Shown here piece by piece: positions 12,593 to 28,916 of a DNA stretch of 64,000 bases. The DNA comes from Perca fluviatilis. Lineage: Eukaryota; Chordata; Actinopteri; Perciformes; Percidae. Location of the stretch: NCBI RefSeq assembly GCF_010015445.1, contig NC_053119.1, forward strand, positions 7,954,050-8,018,049. Direction: 5' to 3'. The notes under the pieces were generated by a model. It saw only the letters and a program-made list of their open reading frames with translations. It was not told the origin of the DNA and did not search any database. Position 1 is the first letter of the stretch; the number at the start of each line of letters is the position of its first letter. A program made the translations under genes and the position numbers.

Positions 12593-15500
12593 TTTCCTTG
12601 GAACAGTTTTACATACTGCATGTTGATCAGTGACTTTGTATTATGACTAAGCCTGTGATGACACTCGATTATACAGTTCAGGTCCGGTGAGTCATGTTAT
12701 GAGTCATGTTGCTGCAGCAGGCCAGAGCTGCAGACCAGTGGCCGCTGTAATGACAGCAGTCACTGGCTGGGGAGCCATTTTCATTTCAGCGGGCCACCAC
12801 ATCTAGTTTCTGCAATATATATCAATAAAAAGCCAAAACACACATCTTAAACTTTTTTGTCAACTATTGTACTATTATATCTACAGTATTTCCTTTCTAA
12901 TGCAGTGCAGCAAAATCCCTGCCGTTTCATTGCTTAATCCTTAGCAGAACCAAACTTTGCGCATTAAAAATGTCAGCCAGGTTCGAGGAAGCAGAGTTTA
13001 ATTCAATCAAGCCAGTCTCACAATTCACAAACTGCTTTTTCGATATTTGGGATGAGCAGCACTTTCCTGATTCACACCGTAGCAGATGTCTGAGTTTGGT
13101 TTCATTTTACAATACTTTATATCATGTAATACTACAACACACCTTCTCCTTTGTAGGGCTGCTCCCTCTTAGTCAATTAGTCGACTAATCGGTCGTTTTG
13201 GTCTTAGTCAACTTCGATTTCTTTAGTCGATTAGTCATGTTTTATGCTTTTTTCATGCTGAATGACTTATTTCGTACGAGCACATCTCTGGTGAACACAA
13301 GAATTAAAGTAGTGCTTTTGCATGACTCTTTGCGGAGACACTCAGATTTACAGATCTGTCGATTTAAATCAACTAATGGATTAGTCGATACAATTGAATG
13401 AGTGTTAGTCGACTAAGAATTTCTTCAATCGAGCACAGCCCTACTCCTTTGACCAATACTTCTTTATTTTGATTCATCTGGGGATGATGAATATACTCAG
13501 CTATTTAATAATATCAAAAATGTTTTTTAGTTCTAGCTTCTCGCTGTCGTTTTGGAGACAGTTCTCTTTTTTAATAGATTTTTTTTTTTTTCGTGGCATT
13601 TTTGTGATTGCTTGCCAGAGAAAGTCCTGCAGTGTGTTGGAAAGTCCAACAGAGAAATCTAAAATGTATTTAAGCAAACATAAGATTAGGTCATTTTTCC
13701 CTGTTGTGAAGTTGTCCTGTAAAATCCTTCAACGACCGTTCAGGGGTTTAGACAAGAACATGACTCAGAGAAAGATCACCAGAAACAACTTCAATTTAAC
13801 ACAACTGCAGTGATGATAATTTCCCAGCCTGTACACAGTGTGCTCATTACCACAACCTATTACCTCAGCCTTCTGTTGTGGAAGACGGCAGGAGCTTAAT
13901 CGAGCATAACATTACCTAAATGCACAGTTTGCTTTTCTTGAAAAGGGCAGTTATACTTTGACAGTAATTACAGCAGACTCCCGCTGACTGTGGCGCTCCC
14001 AGCGGCCTGCAGCTCCAGAAGCCAGAAACCCCCGCAGCCGCTGAACACTTATCCCCTCCAGGGATTATAGGCAGATGTCAGACTGGGTCTGTCTGGGTCA
14101 TCCAGCTGCTCAGACCCACTTTCCAGTTGCAGCTTACTGCATATGCTGTATCAGAGTTTCCCTCCTTGTACTGAAAGCCTGGTGGCCCACCAGGGCCTAA
14201 GTTGCCCCCCGCCAGGCCTAAGCCACTGGGAATTATTTTTGTAATGTATTTTTAAGACATTTTTTTTAAAACTACAGTTACAGTGGGGCGGCTCGGTTGG
14301 AAACTAGGGCTGCTCGATTATGGGAAAAAAATATATAATCACGATTATTTCGGTCAATATTGAAATCACGATAATTTAACACGATTACTCGTTGACTTCT
14401 GGAAAGATGTTGCAATTACTGAACTTAAAAAACAGTGGAAAAAGTTAAATGAATGAACAGTGTAAAAAAAAAAAAAAAACAAATACATATACAACTGTGA
14501 ACTTTACCTTAATACTTTTCCTATTGAAACTTTATTTTTTCATTCAGAACACAAAAGAGAAAATAAGAGTTTACTTGCAAAAACATAATGAGCTAAATAA
14601 TTGTTTTTCTCGATTATTCTGTTTTTGTGATCATTGGCAGCCGAAATCATAATCACGATTAAATTTCAATTAATTGCACAGCCCTACTGGAAACGCAGAC
14701 GTGGTCACATTTCCAAATATACAGTTAGCATTCAGCACTGACTTAACCCTTGGGTTGTCTTCCCATCAACCTTGATTATTGGATGTTTTTTTCACAATTT
14801 GTTTTCGCTTTTTCCAATGTTTTAAATTGTTACATTTTTCTTCTACTCATTTTTAGCGCTTATTTCTACATCTCATATTTTCTGATAAAAAAGAAAAATT
14901 TAAAACGGGTCAGTGTGACCCGAAAAGTTAACACAAGGTGCAGTAGGTAAGCCTTATCAAACTAACTTTCTGTCATATTTGCTGAAACTGACCCTATGTT
15001 CCAGTAGTACTACATGAAGTAAGTAATAATAAAATAATAAAAAAGATCCAGCTCCTCTGGCTCCACCTACAGCCTGTAGTGCAATTTGCAAAAACCCACA
15101 GCTCCCTGTTCAGATGCACCAATCATGGCCGGGGGGGGAGGGTGTCTAACTGTGTGTCAATCACTGCTCATGCACACGCATTCATTCTCCCTTGTGGGGG
15201 GAGGGACTTAGGAGACGTTTTGGGCTTTAGCAAAAAGGGGGGGGGGGGTCTGAGAAGATGTCGATGTTCAAATTTTTGGGCTAAGTCCTGGATCTTCACA
15301 ATCCTACCTACAGCACCTTTAATGTAGGGCCCTATGAAATCTGTCTTGTAGCTTTTTTAAATTCTCCATTTCGCGATTCTGTCCATAATTCTGTTATCAC
15401 AGAAACTATTGAGCTCTACATTAATGCTGCCATCAGTCTGTGACCGGCCCCCACCGGGCTAAACAACTTTTCTGGGGGAAACCCTGCTGTCTACAGGAGT

Positions 15501-17181
15501 TTCCTGTGCTTAAATGGACTCGACTTTTTTTTACGGCCTCACTAACCAGCAACTAGCAAATAGATCTGCAAACAGATTTTTTTTAAATGCCAACAGTCAC
15601 ATGAATACATGTTGGTTCTATTACAGGCTGGTGAATTCCTTCACCTTGGCAAACGAAAATCTGTTGGGTGATCCTGCTCCAGTCAAAAAGTCTAACTGCC
15701 TACAAAAAAAAAAATAAAAAAAGAATCAAATAAGACCTTGTAGAAAGACACAATGGCTGGAGAGTCTTGGAATAGTACACATTGTGGGTAGAAAACTATA
15801 AATTATAGTTCTATGCCACACATGTAGTATGGGCATAATTATGTGCTTCACCCTATTTTAATTGACAGTTTGTCTCTGGACTTAAACAAGAATCACTGCT
15901 TCATGTGAATTATGCTGGAAACATGCAGCTTCCCTGCTACACACATCCCATCTCACTAACAGTTTTACCCCTGCAGCAATCTGTGCTGCCCTTTGCACTG
16001 CGGCCAGCTATCTGCAGGTCTATGCAAGGATCCCAAGCGTCCCACAGGGAAGACATGAATCATGTGTGTTAACAGCAATTGCAGCTATACTGATTATATG
16101 TTTTGGATTGGCTTTCAGTATACAACTTTACAGAGAGAATTTAAAAGCAAATGTCATGTTACACTGTCATTATCCATGGGGGCATAAGTAGACTAAGCAG
16201 AAGGATGCAATGGATGAGAAGAATGGATGCAAGACATCCAAAGCATGAAACATACTGTATGCCCTGCAATGATGGACATCTAAAAATCCACTCTCTGATC
16301 TTAAATTAATGAACATTCAATAGACAAGCTCTGTAGCCTAGTCTAAATGTAATCCCTTTGTGAAAAGTGAAACTCACTTTCAGAGAACCACAGCAACATT
16401 TGAAGTCACATTGCAGACTAGACACCCTTTCCTACTCTCACCAAATTCCATTTATAAAATCCCTTAATTTCAGATAATCTTGCTTAAAAGCTTATGTAGG
16501 CTATATTAAGAGGAATACATGACTTCATGTCTTATAAGAACTGAGGGGAGTTAATTCGGCAACGGCAATTCTTACTCTTTCATAAATCAACTGGTTTGCA
16601 TTTTACTGTCAGGATGATTTTGTTGTCGAGCAATGCGCACTATAATAACAAAACATAAATATTGTATAAACTAGAAGGTTTTCGAGCACAATATCCTTGC
16701 CGAACTTTGCAATTGGTTATTTTGTGTTTGGTAAATCATTGCTAACATTTAAAAAAGCTTGTGAGTTTTGATGTTACGCAGGTTAACACTATGTAGTCAA
16801 AATTTCAAACGCAGTTTCGTCGTTGAGTTTTTTCAGATGGCAACATATTCTCTAAGGGAAGTAACCTTACTAAAGAAAATAAGGGTACAATATTAGTTTT
16901 GTAAACCAGTCAACCGTGCTTGTTGCTATCAACGAGCTAGTGCTGATCGGTTAGCTCGTATTATTTAGATAATTTAATTTCAGTTTTATCAATGAAAACG
17001 CAGAAAAAACATGAAATGAAAGCCGAAAAACAAACATGAAAGTCTGTTTGTGACACTGTAACTTTCCTCGCCACCTGCCCCGTGTTCGGCACACCTTTTC
17101 AGGGCGTTCCCCGGTCAGTCGAGATACCGAGTACACTGGGGGGGGGAAGCTTACCTTCTTAACTTCCTTCTCTATATCCAT
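3034..17181 (-). CDS. tes: Testin (PET/LIM protein), 5' four exons; gene runs off the left edge
   Basis: Exons on the minus strand are 17181-17155, 10273-10188, 7135-6613 and 3618-3034. All have AG/GT junctions and the joined frame stays open for 407 codons. Testin is a focal-adhesion and actin-associated scaffold. Visible parts are the start MDIEKEVKK, a Cys-rich N terminus ([11 protein letters not shown] near residue 19; [12 protein letters not shown] across the exon 2/3 joint), and the PET domain (about 195-290, with [28 protein letters not shown] and EALGVGDV). The three C-terminal LIM domains of the family are not in the window; positions 1-3033 hold no LIM exon. Two oddities are a Gln/Pro/Ser repeat before the PET domain (about 137-165) and roughly 105 Gly/Ala/Pro-rich residues after it. 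The last donor (TTT|GTAAGC at 3034) is inferred. Identity is sure; the length of the insertions in mature mRNA is less so. Confidence 0.93.
3040..3370 (-). repeat. Low-complexity Gly/Ala/Pro-coding tract in tes exon 4
   Basis: GC-rich imperfect repeats (CCAGCACCAGC-like on the plus strand) encode GAGAG, GPG and GVG runs on the minus strand from about residue 293 to 400, where the PET-LIM1 linker should be. The tract reads like an elastin-type flexible linker. The opposite strand is also open and Pro/Ala-rich, but only as a shadow of the repeat. Confidence 0.8.
3971..4412. mobile_element. hAT-type element, TAGAGCCCGACCGAT ends
   Basis: Inverted ends TAGAGCCCGACCGATA and its imperfect complement (ATCGGTCTGGCTCTA) are flanked by a perfect 8-bp duplication, GTTAATAG, at 3963-3970 and 4413-4420. 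It lies in tes intron 3 and has no transposase frame. Confidence 0.85.
4430..4605 (+). mobile_element. tRNA-derived SINE
   Basis: An A-box-like GGTCAGTGGTAGAGC and a B box GGTTCGAATCC sit about 55 bp apart. A pyrimidine-rich TCCCCCTCTCTC body and an A/C-rich tail follow. It is not a tRNA gene because the acceptor stem does not pair and the body continues past the tRNA part. Relatives are at 6403-6577 and 48600-48745. Confidence 0.75.
4606..5334. other. tes intron 3, nothing recognised
   Basis: AT-rich, with no bounded element or exon seen. Confidence 0.5.
5335..6265. mobile_element. Long foldback (inverted-repeat) transposon, 0.93 kb
   Basis: The left arm (5335 to about 5757) and right arm (about 5846 to 6265) are near-perfect reverse complements. 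They start CTTTTACTTAAAGTGATGGTTCGGAG and continue through the AGCTTTTTTCACCTGGGT, TAGCTTAGCGC and ATTTATTAATT motifs. A spacer of about 88 bp separates them. The right arm has an expanded GCAGCAGCAG tract. No protein-coding capacity is visible, so mobilisation would be in trans. Confidence 0.85.
6403..6577 (-). mobile_element. tRNA-derived SINE, reverse orientation
   Basis: On the minus strand it starts with a tRNA-like GGCGCCTGGGTCGCTCACG head. A degenerate B box, the phrase CGGCCCTTTGCTGC, a CCCCCTCTCTCTCC tract and an AATAAAGGC tail follow. The order matches the SINE at 48600-48745. It ends 36 bp before tes exon 3. Confidence 0.7.
6765..6840 (-). repeat. In-frame 6/12-bp minisatellite in tes exon 3
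   Basis: GAGGCT and GAGACT hexamers (plus strand) repeat about twelve times inside the coding exon. On the minus strand they encode alternating Gln-Pro and Gln-Ser dipeptides, about residues 138-163. Human testin has no such tract between its Cys-rich region and PET domain. The pattern suits replication-slippage expansion that kept the frame. Confidence 0.85.
7136..8179. other. tes intron 2, nothing recognised
   Basis: AT-rich intron. Open frames here have no detectable homology, and the largest is a read-through from tes exon 3. Confidence 0.5.
8180..8605. mobile_element. TIR MITE, CAGTCCCTCCAGAAAAA ends
   Basis: The left end CAGTCCCTCCAGAAAAACGTG and the reversed right end CCGTCCTTCCAGAAAAATGCG pair. 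The interior is packed with CGCAT and CGCATAATT motifs in both orientations. A target duplication could not be fixed, so the family (probably hAT) is tentative. Confidence 0.65.
8606..9594. other. tes intron 2, nothing recognised
   Basis: No bounded repeat or exon seen. It holds a short (CA)n near 9090. Confidence 0.5.
9595..10100. mobile_element. Probable fish MITE next to tes exon 2
   Basis: CATAGACCGTATAAGTAAAG near 9596 is matched by the complement of CTTTATATACACAGTCTACGG near 10065-10092. These look like inverted ends. The interior has a CpG-rich block (CGGGCGGGACTTCGAC-like). The right boundary is uncertain and it stops about 90 bp from tes exon 2. Confidence 0.4.
10274..11639. other. 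tes intron 1, nothing recognised
   Basis: A long intron upstream of exon 2 with no exon-like frames. Confidence 0.5.
11640..11875 (+). mobile_element. SINE-like 3' segment
   Basis: It ends CTCTGGATGACAGCATCCGCTAAATACC followed by an AAATGTA-type tail, which resembles the conserved 3' domain of vertebrate CORE/V-type SINEs. The head is not clear. Confidence 0.4.
11919..12481. mobile_element. PIF/Harbinger-type MITE with GGTACC-GACTCG termini
   Basis: Flanked by TAA on both sides (11916-11918 and 12482-12484). The ends are TGGTGTTTTTCC and, reversed, TGGCGCTTACC. Subterminal blocks of CTCGACTCG and CGAGTCGAGTCG are inverted copies. No transposase frame is present. Confidence 0.75.
12541..12590 (+). 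repeat. (TG)n microsatellite
   Basis: About 25 uninterrupted TG units in tes intron 1. Confidence 0.95.
13154..13443. mobile_element. hAT-type MITE, complete, TAGTCGACTA family
   Basis: The ends are TAGGGCTGCTCC and CACAGCCCTA. An exact 8-bp duplication CTCCTTTG sits at 13146-13153 and 13444-13451, which is the hAT signature. The interior repeats TAGTCGATTAGTC in both orientations. It is the intact reference for the split copy at 1029-1913. Confidence 0.9.
14305..14686. mobile_element. hAT-type MITE (ATAATCACGATTA family)
   Basis: TAGGGCTGCTCGATTATG and TTGCACAGCCCTA ends are flanked by TTGGAAAC (14297-14304) and CTGGAAAC (14687-14694), an 8-bp duplication with one change. It is nested in the 14152-15486 element. 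Confidence 0.85.
14936..15318. mobile_element. TIR MITE, AGGTGCNGTAGGTA ends
   Basis: AAGGTGCAGTAGGTAAG on the left pairs with CTACCTACAGCACCTTTAA on the right. It includes a poly-G run near 15237-15248. It sits inside the older element at 14152-15486. Confidence 0.65.
15487..17154. other. tes intron 1, nothing recognised
   Basis: AT-rich intronic sequence between the repeats and tes exon 1. Confidence 0.5.
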
Positions 17182-17420
17182 TTTTGTCTGTCGGCGCGGA
17201 GTTTACTTGGTCCAGACGAAGCGAACAGATGTGCGGCTACTAAAACAACTGTCAAACCCCAAAACTGATAGAAAACGGATCAGAGAGAAATAATACAAGA
17301 TCTCGGTTCACTCTCCGTTTATTTCTTCGGAGGTCCTGCGCCGCACTGCTGTAAAGTTAAACAGAATTCACAAAATAGTTTCCGGTCACAGCTTTCAAAA
17401 TAAAACTCTTGTTCGCAAGG
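17182..17420 (-). promoter_or_regulatory. Likely tes 5' UTR and promoter region
   Basis: It lies immediately upstream of the tes start codon on the minus strand and is more CpG-rich than its surroundings (GTCGGCGCGGAG, GCGCCGCACTG). No TATA box is evident. The role is inferred from position only. Confidence 0.4.
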
Positions 17421-19270
17421 TCTACATAGGCTAGTGTAAACATGTAAAAGTCGATGTAAGAAATTATGAAAAAGCGCAAATGATATGAGCACCGAGCAGC
17501 GAGTCCCCGGTTCGATTACCTAGTCTCTTTCCCCACGTCTACTGTCTCTCTCCGCTATCACTATGACGGCATAATGCCCCCAAATTATCTAAAAAAGAAA
17601 TGAAACTAGTAAACATGTAAGTTTATGTGACTCAAAAGTAAAATGTACAAGGGAAAGAAGATTAAGAAATGTTTAGACTCATGGAATAAGTCAATGCCAA
17701 AATGATAAACACATTTACATAAACGTCTTTTTTTACAAGAAAGGAGGGCACTAAATGTACAGCATAGGCCTAGTCTATTAAGCTAGGCTAGGTGTCCATA
17801 TCATATCATTGACACAAAATTCCCTTTTTAACCCTTTCCAAATGTAAATTTAATTTGACTACCACCACACTACTGCAGACCGTGGTTACATGCCATGAAT
17901 ATTGGATGTAGGCCTATGTTGAAGCAGAAGTACAGTTGAGCTCGTCATTTTCCCCCTCTTATTTTGAAGATTCGGTTTCCTTCCTTTCGGAAAAAAAAAA
18001 CGTTACGTCCGTTCATTAGCTTGACACGGCATTCACTGTGGAGGTTCCGTTCACTTTTCATTGATTTTCAAAGGGGGACTTCCGCTATGATGGATCGTCA
18101 TATTGACCAATAGGAAGAGAGAAAGTGGGCAATAGAGCGCAGGACAACCAATCAGAGAGCAGCAGAGGCTTGTTCTTGTCACAACAAAGGAAATGATACA
18201 CTTTTGACAGATTCAACCTGTTTTTAGTGATTCAAGATTTTCTGTTTTTCTCTACCAAAGAGTTTACTTTATATCGTCATTATCACGATGATGAGATTTT
18301 GAAAGGCATGTTGCAAAAAGAAAAGAAGACAAATATGACTATAAATGTGGTGAAATAAGGCCACAACAACACAAAAACATTCATTTTTGAATGCAGTGGT
18401 ACACATCGGAATAAGCCTGGGACACGCACACAGTGACACAAACCACACACCACAGCTGGTTTGTTTTGTGATCCAATGTTTCGTGGTTCGTAATGAAACG
18501 CCTGTAAAACAGCTGCCGTGTTGCCTCAGTGAAAGGAAACAATGTGGTTAGCAACTTCCTCTGTGAACTGCTGCTGGCCCTTTTTTTAAAAAAAAAAGGA
18601 AACAACCCTGTCACACCCTGACAGGTCAGATTGTGTTATCTGTCGAGAGGCCGGGTTTGATGAGTGTGGATGCTGTCTATTCAGCACCGCTGTGCTTTCA
18701 ATGTGATGTCTGATCTATGCTGTTTGGTATGAACATCTGCAATACAGAATTCCCTTAAATGTTTCAGCATCTATAAACTCTCAGACAGCTGTTTTCCCCC
18801 CCGTCGCCAGAGATGTCGTCATTTCTTCTGCAGTATCCAAAACTTAACAGAACCTCATCTGTAACAAATCTGTACGATGCTGTGTCCTGCAGCCCGGTAT
18901 CTGACTCAATGACATCATGTCACGTCATGTGACAAGAATACATAGATTTAAAAAACGGACAGAGGAATCAACACTTAACAACAAAAGATATGATGCCTAA
19001 AAATAAACCCACCTTATTAGCTCGACCCACAATAGTGCAGCTGCAACAGTATGTGTGTAGCCTACTGACTGCAGACACTGTGGAGTTCCATCATTTGACC
19101 TTCAGTCTGTGCAGTTAGGAAGTCTTTTCCACCAATTAAAAACTAAATAAAGGAAATACATGAAGATATTATTATTTGTATCTATCTGTTTGGTGGAGAA
19201 TGATAACAAGGTAAAGGTTGGTAACACCAAAAAAAAAAAAAGATATATATATATTCTTAAAGCTGCACTT
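17421..19270. other. Intergenic between tes and the cpa cluster, nothing recognised
   Basis: AT-rich with no conserved exon. The open frame at 18381-18614 is short and shows no family. Confidence 0.5.
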
Positions 19271-19425
19271 TGATATGGCTCTTTGTAGTTTTGCTTATTT
19301 AAAGCTAATGTACTTGCGCTTACTACTAGTTGTCTGGAGTTTGCACATTCAAGGTTGAAAGCACTTAATTGGAAGTCCCTAAAAGCGTCAGCTAAATGAC
19401 ATGTAATGTAATGTAATGTAACACA
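19271..19425 (+). mobile_element. SINE 3' region with (TGTAA)n tail
   Basis: The series CTACTAGTTGTCTGGAGTTTGC, TTCAAGGTTGAAAGCACTTA, AAAAGCGTCAGCTAAATGAC and then repeated TGTAA matches the conserved 3' domain of a widespread teleost SINE group. Confidence 0.65.
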
Positions 19426-19544
19426 AAACAACAACTGCCATGGTCTCCATGTGCTGATTTGGAAATGTTGATTCGATTTTGTTCTCACATCTTGGATCTA
19501 GACTGTGGGTTGCACCCTAGGCCAGATCTGGAAATTCTGGGTGT

Positions 19545-19790
19545 ACAAAGCATTAGTCTCGCTTTGCCAGACCATCCACACGCTGCGGAGCGGAGGAGGG
19601 TCTGGCTAGTCCACACAGCATTCCGGGATGGGAGAAAAACGTGCTCTGGTTTATTGGCATTTCTTTAAACCAATCACAATCGTCCTGGGCGGCACTAAGC
19701 TCCACACAGAGCCGCTGTAAAAAAGTTGTGCGAAAGAAAAGTCAGATTGGACAGGTAGTCTAGCCAGCTGTCTGATTTTAACATGCAGAG
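19545..19790. repeat. Dispersed-repeat-like block
   Basis: TTAGTCTCGCTTTGCCAGACC at the left and TAGTCTAGCCAGCTGTCTG at the right look like degenerate matching ends. The interior is GC-richer than its flanks. The family is not identified. Confidence 0.35.
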
Positions 19791-19809
19791 ATCAGAGGAG
19801 CAGTTAAAG

Positions 19810-20205
19810 ATTATTAAAATTTCACTTTATGAGGTTTTTTAACATTAATATGAGTTCCCCCAGCCTGCCTATGGTCCCCAGTGGCTAGAAATGGTGATAG
19901 GTGTAAACCGAGCCCTGGGTATCCTGCTCTGCCTTTGAGAAAATGAAAGCTCAGATGGGCCGATCTGGAATCTTCTCCTTATGAGGTCATAAGGAGCAAG
20001 GTTACCTCCCCTTTCTCTGCTTTGCCCACCCAGAGAATTTGGCCCACCCATGAGAGAGAGAGACATCATGGCTTTCAAACGAGCAAAGTGGCAGTTGGTC
20101 AAGGCCACACCCCCACCCTCCACCTTGCCCCCCCTTCAGATACAGTATTAGGGGACCACTAAGGTCTATATAAAAGCATCCAAAGAGCACCATGTCATGG
20201 GACCT
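19810..20205 (-). mobile_element. TTAA-flanked element, AGGTCCCATGACATG family (left end worn)
   Basis: On the minus strand it begins AGGTCCCATGACATG next to TTAA (20206-20209). It shares the TAGTGGTCCCCTAATACTG and GCCCACCCATGAGAGAGAG blocks with copies at 49364 and 54985. The inner end fades at about 19810 without the closing repeat. Confidence 0.7.
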
Positions 20206-20209
20206 TTAA

Positions 20210-21617
20210 CCATGGTCCTCATAAATCCACCGGAGTTTAAAATTCCAACACAAAGAAACCGTAAGGAAACGGAAAATACATGCATCCGGCGGAATTTCCT
20301 GCAGCACCGGAGCAATCCCGGAAGTAGAACGTTGAGGATATAGACTAACAAAGCATTAACTACAGGGGTTTACATCATGTCTCCTATCATTTTGTTAGAA
20401 CAGATCAATTAAGCATTCCCATGGGTGATTTGAGAACACTGGCCATGTGTTTTGAAATATGTCGTGAGGATTTTTTCAATCACTCACAAAGTGAACAACT
20501 GTAACATTGTGATGACGCTAAAGACAATTTGACAACATGAATCTTTAATAGTTTGCTTTTCACCCTCCCCTGCCCGTTTTAGGATAAATCAGTGTCTCTA
20601 TATGCCCCGGCTCCATTAAGGCAGGAGGGTTTGTGCTCTTATCTATAAGAGATCTTTTTTACCTAGCGCAATGAACCTAATGAATAAACTGCACTAATCT
20701 ACACCATTCCACATAGAAATAACATGTTACACTTTGTGTATGTTGTGTGTATGTTTGCATTGATGTAATGTTTTTGTCTGTAATCTGATTTAATGTAACA
20801 GGACGTTTTTTTATCTGTTGGGTGAGACTGAATATTATTATAATGCTAGTAATTATCATTATAATAATTAGTTGTCCATACAACACCCTGGCACCCATAG
20901 TGTTTATCTATATTGGCAGTGCTAACTGTGCATTCCTCTAGTAAATAATACGTCCATGTTTAAATTTGAACTGCATACCAACAACAAAAACACAATCTAA
21001 ACATTGCCAAATTATCATTAGATTCTCTATCATTTTTATCATATTTTTGATGTGCAAAAGTTATGGATTGCAGCTTTAAAGCATAACTGTGGTCACTTTA
21101 AGATGGGGCATATTTACCACCATTGTTTATCCAACTGAATTACTTCAACATCAGCATGTATATTATCCTCCTTATGTGTGTATGTATATTGTATTTTTGG
21201 GATATTGTATGTTGTCTGCATCTTTTTTTTTCTTCATATATTAGCATATTCTTTCTGTTTTGTTTTGTTTGTTTGTTTTTGTCTTCTAAACTCCAACTGG
21301 ACTGTACCATCTTTCTTGTTTGTTTAAAATAAAAATTGATCCCAAAAACATAATTCAGCCAAACAGCAGCAAATAGAAGTCATTCTACTGGAAACAAAAA
21401 TATGTCACAGCTTGTATATACATCTATTAACTACTAAATAGTCCTTGCCCTCCTACACAACACATATTTCTTTACTTCATGTTTTTGCAGAAATGAGAAG
21501 TTGTATATTCTCAAAACGCTGTTTCACTGTGACCAAAACAGACTGAAAGTCTCTGTTTAATGCATTTTAATGCTGATTCATTCAGCGATGCCTAAACCAA
21601 ACAGGGGAGGAGCTCAG
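20210..21617. other. Intergenic, nothing recognised
   Basis: AT-rich, with no exon, RNA gene or bounded repeat that I can support. Confidence 0.5.
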
Positions 21618-22873
21618 TGTCTTGCTCAAGAACACTTCAGCAGGACACATGGATGTAGACGGACACCCTCTTTGCTTTACTGTAAGTCTCTGAGAAACCC
21701 TCCAGCAGGTGTTTTCCACACCTGACTCTGTCTCCATTTCTGTCTCTTTACTTTTCCTCCTCTTATCAGCTGGGTTGCACAACACAAACCTGCAGAGTCT
21801 GGGACAGTAGAGAGAAGTCGAATTTGTGAGTAATATCAGAATTAGTGAGTAATGTCAGATATATATTTTACTTCACTATCATGTGAATTGGCTTTAATTG
21901 AGTACATGCTCGGGTGTGTGATCAGTATCCTGTGACAAGGACAAAAGAAGGTATCCATATGAGCAAATATTTGGATTTTATTGTCATTTAAAATGTTGGA
22001 AATGTTATTTGATGTCCATTGCTGTATTCTGCATGTTTAAACATTATCTATGACTATTCCCACTAAAATTGTACAATTTTATATGTAGAAGGCAACAGCT
22101 GGCTATTAATGTTGATAACGAGCATTACTTTTATGTAGGTTTGTTCGTGCTGATGTCACATTTTTTGGGGGATGTCTGATTTTGAAATGAAACCATGCTA
22201 AAGCACCAGATGAGCATTTTATTGCACTTTTGCATTTTAATTTATCTCATATCTGAAAGTGTTTTACTGCTAACATGTGGAGTTCGCAGAACATGTATCC
22301 AAACAGCTGGTTTAAATTCAGCTCATTGAAGCTGATTGCAGTCTTGCCCCAACCAGGGTTAAAATAGTAAACTAAAACGAAAATAAGCAGTGAACATCAT
22401 CGTTCAAGCTATTGAATATTCCTCCAAAATTTAGAGTCACATTTTTTGGAGGAGTATACCAAGCAAGTATGAGACAAATCCAATCATCCACCCAAGAGCA
22501 GTTTGAAAAATGTACATCAAATATGTGAAAAACGTTAGGCGGGGCCAATAAAGCTAAATATGACATATGTGTGAAACGATGAGAACAATGTGTATACCAA
22601 ATGTCGTGAATATCGGAGCAACTATGTCCAAATTAAGGCCTTCCACGCATTAGGGGGCACTACAGAAAAATAACAATCCTACATTAGGTTCCTCACACTG
22701 TCCCTGGCACTTTGTGCACAGGCCATAGTTAGGGAACATTCTGGATCCTACAGACAGAACCAAAACCAAACCCAACAGACAACCTCTCCTTTTATTTGTA
22801 AGTTTAACACACACTTTGGATATGCCATAAACATGCATGGTGCAACTTTTGGTCTGCTATCTCCAGGCTGGTG

Positions 22874-22990
22874 TGGGAAACGGACCAGCCACTGACACCA
22901 CACCTCCTTCACCTTAAGCAAGGTTGTGGTTTGGACAGGTGACCTGGCACACTCAGCCATAAAAGCCTGTGTTCAGCCCTGCCAGGTTCA
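22874..22990 (+). promoter_or_regulatory. Core promoter of cpa copy 1
   Basis: A TATA-like CATAAAAG is at 22958-22965, 41 bp before the first ATG, implying a very short 5' UTR. A CAGGTG E-box is at 22936-22941 and TGGGAAA at 22874-22880. E-box plus TGGGAAA is the type of site bound by the acinar factor PTF1, but the 55-bp spacing is wider than the classic arrangement. All three motifs recur in copy 2. Confidence 0.55.
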
Positions 22991-22998
22991 CACTGGTC

Positions 22999-28518
<5,520 letters not shown>

Positions 28519-28519
28519 T

Positions 28520-28594
<75 letters not shown>
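28519..28594 (+). repeat. (TG)n microsatellite in the cpa copy 1 3' UTR
   Basis: About 75 bp of TG starting one base after the stop codon. Copy 2 has about 17 bp at the same place (39521-39538). Confidence 0.95.
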
Positions 28595-28595
<1 letters not shown>

Positions 28596-28729
28596 ACAAG
28601 TGGAAGTCTGTGGAGAGGATATTGTCGGCAAATGTCATCGTTAAAATGTGATCTTTAAGACTAATATCACATCATCATCATTATCATACCTGATTACTCT
28701 TTGGACGTGGTGAAAACCACAAACAGAAA

Positions 28730-28735
28730 AATAAA
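28730..28735 (+). promoter_or_regulatory. Polyadenylation signal of cpa copy 1
   Basis: AATAAA about 212 bp after the stop codon. It is conserved in copy 2 at 39665-39670. Confidence 0.75.
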
Positions 28736-28916
28736 CGAGCACACTGGAAAACTGCAGTTTGTATTTCTTTATTATTTCAAAGCTTTTTAATTGGGTGCAT
28801 GTCAGACACGTCCAACAAGGGCGTATGTTTTGTTTAAACATTGTAGGGGGGGGGGGGCACAATACCCAGGGGTCTGGCAGTCCTCACCCAGAACATTTTG
28901 AGCATCTAACACTTAT

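Larger units (their letters stand above)
14152..15486 (+). mobile_element. CAGAGTTTCC/GGAAACCCTG element split by later insertions
   Basis: The left piece (14152 to about 14265) and right piece (about 15325 to 15486) together are collinear with the reverse complement of the 67-282 element. They share AAGCCTGGTGGCCCACC on the left and CATCAGTCTGTGACCGG and GGGGGAAACCCTG on the right. About 1.06 kb of younger sequence, including the elements at 14305 and 14936, separates them. Confidence 0.7.

Noticed and set aside
12322..12621. Frames through (TG)n or (CA)n tracts here and at 28327, 28467, 48152-48382 and 58555-58846
   Set aside because: Alternating Thr-His or Cys-Val strings come from dinucleotide repeats and are not proteins.
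17490..17530. B-box-like CCGGTTCGATTACC as a tRNA or SINE
   Set aside because: No A box at the right distance and no SINE body.
21582..21785. Frame repeated at 31196-31429 as a small conserved gene
   Set aside because: Its conservation is explained by the segmental duplication. There is no start context, domain or splice evidence.
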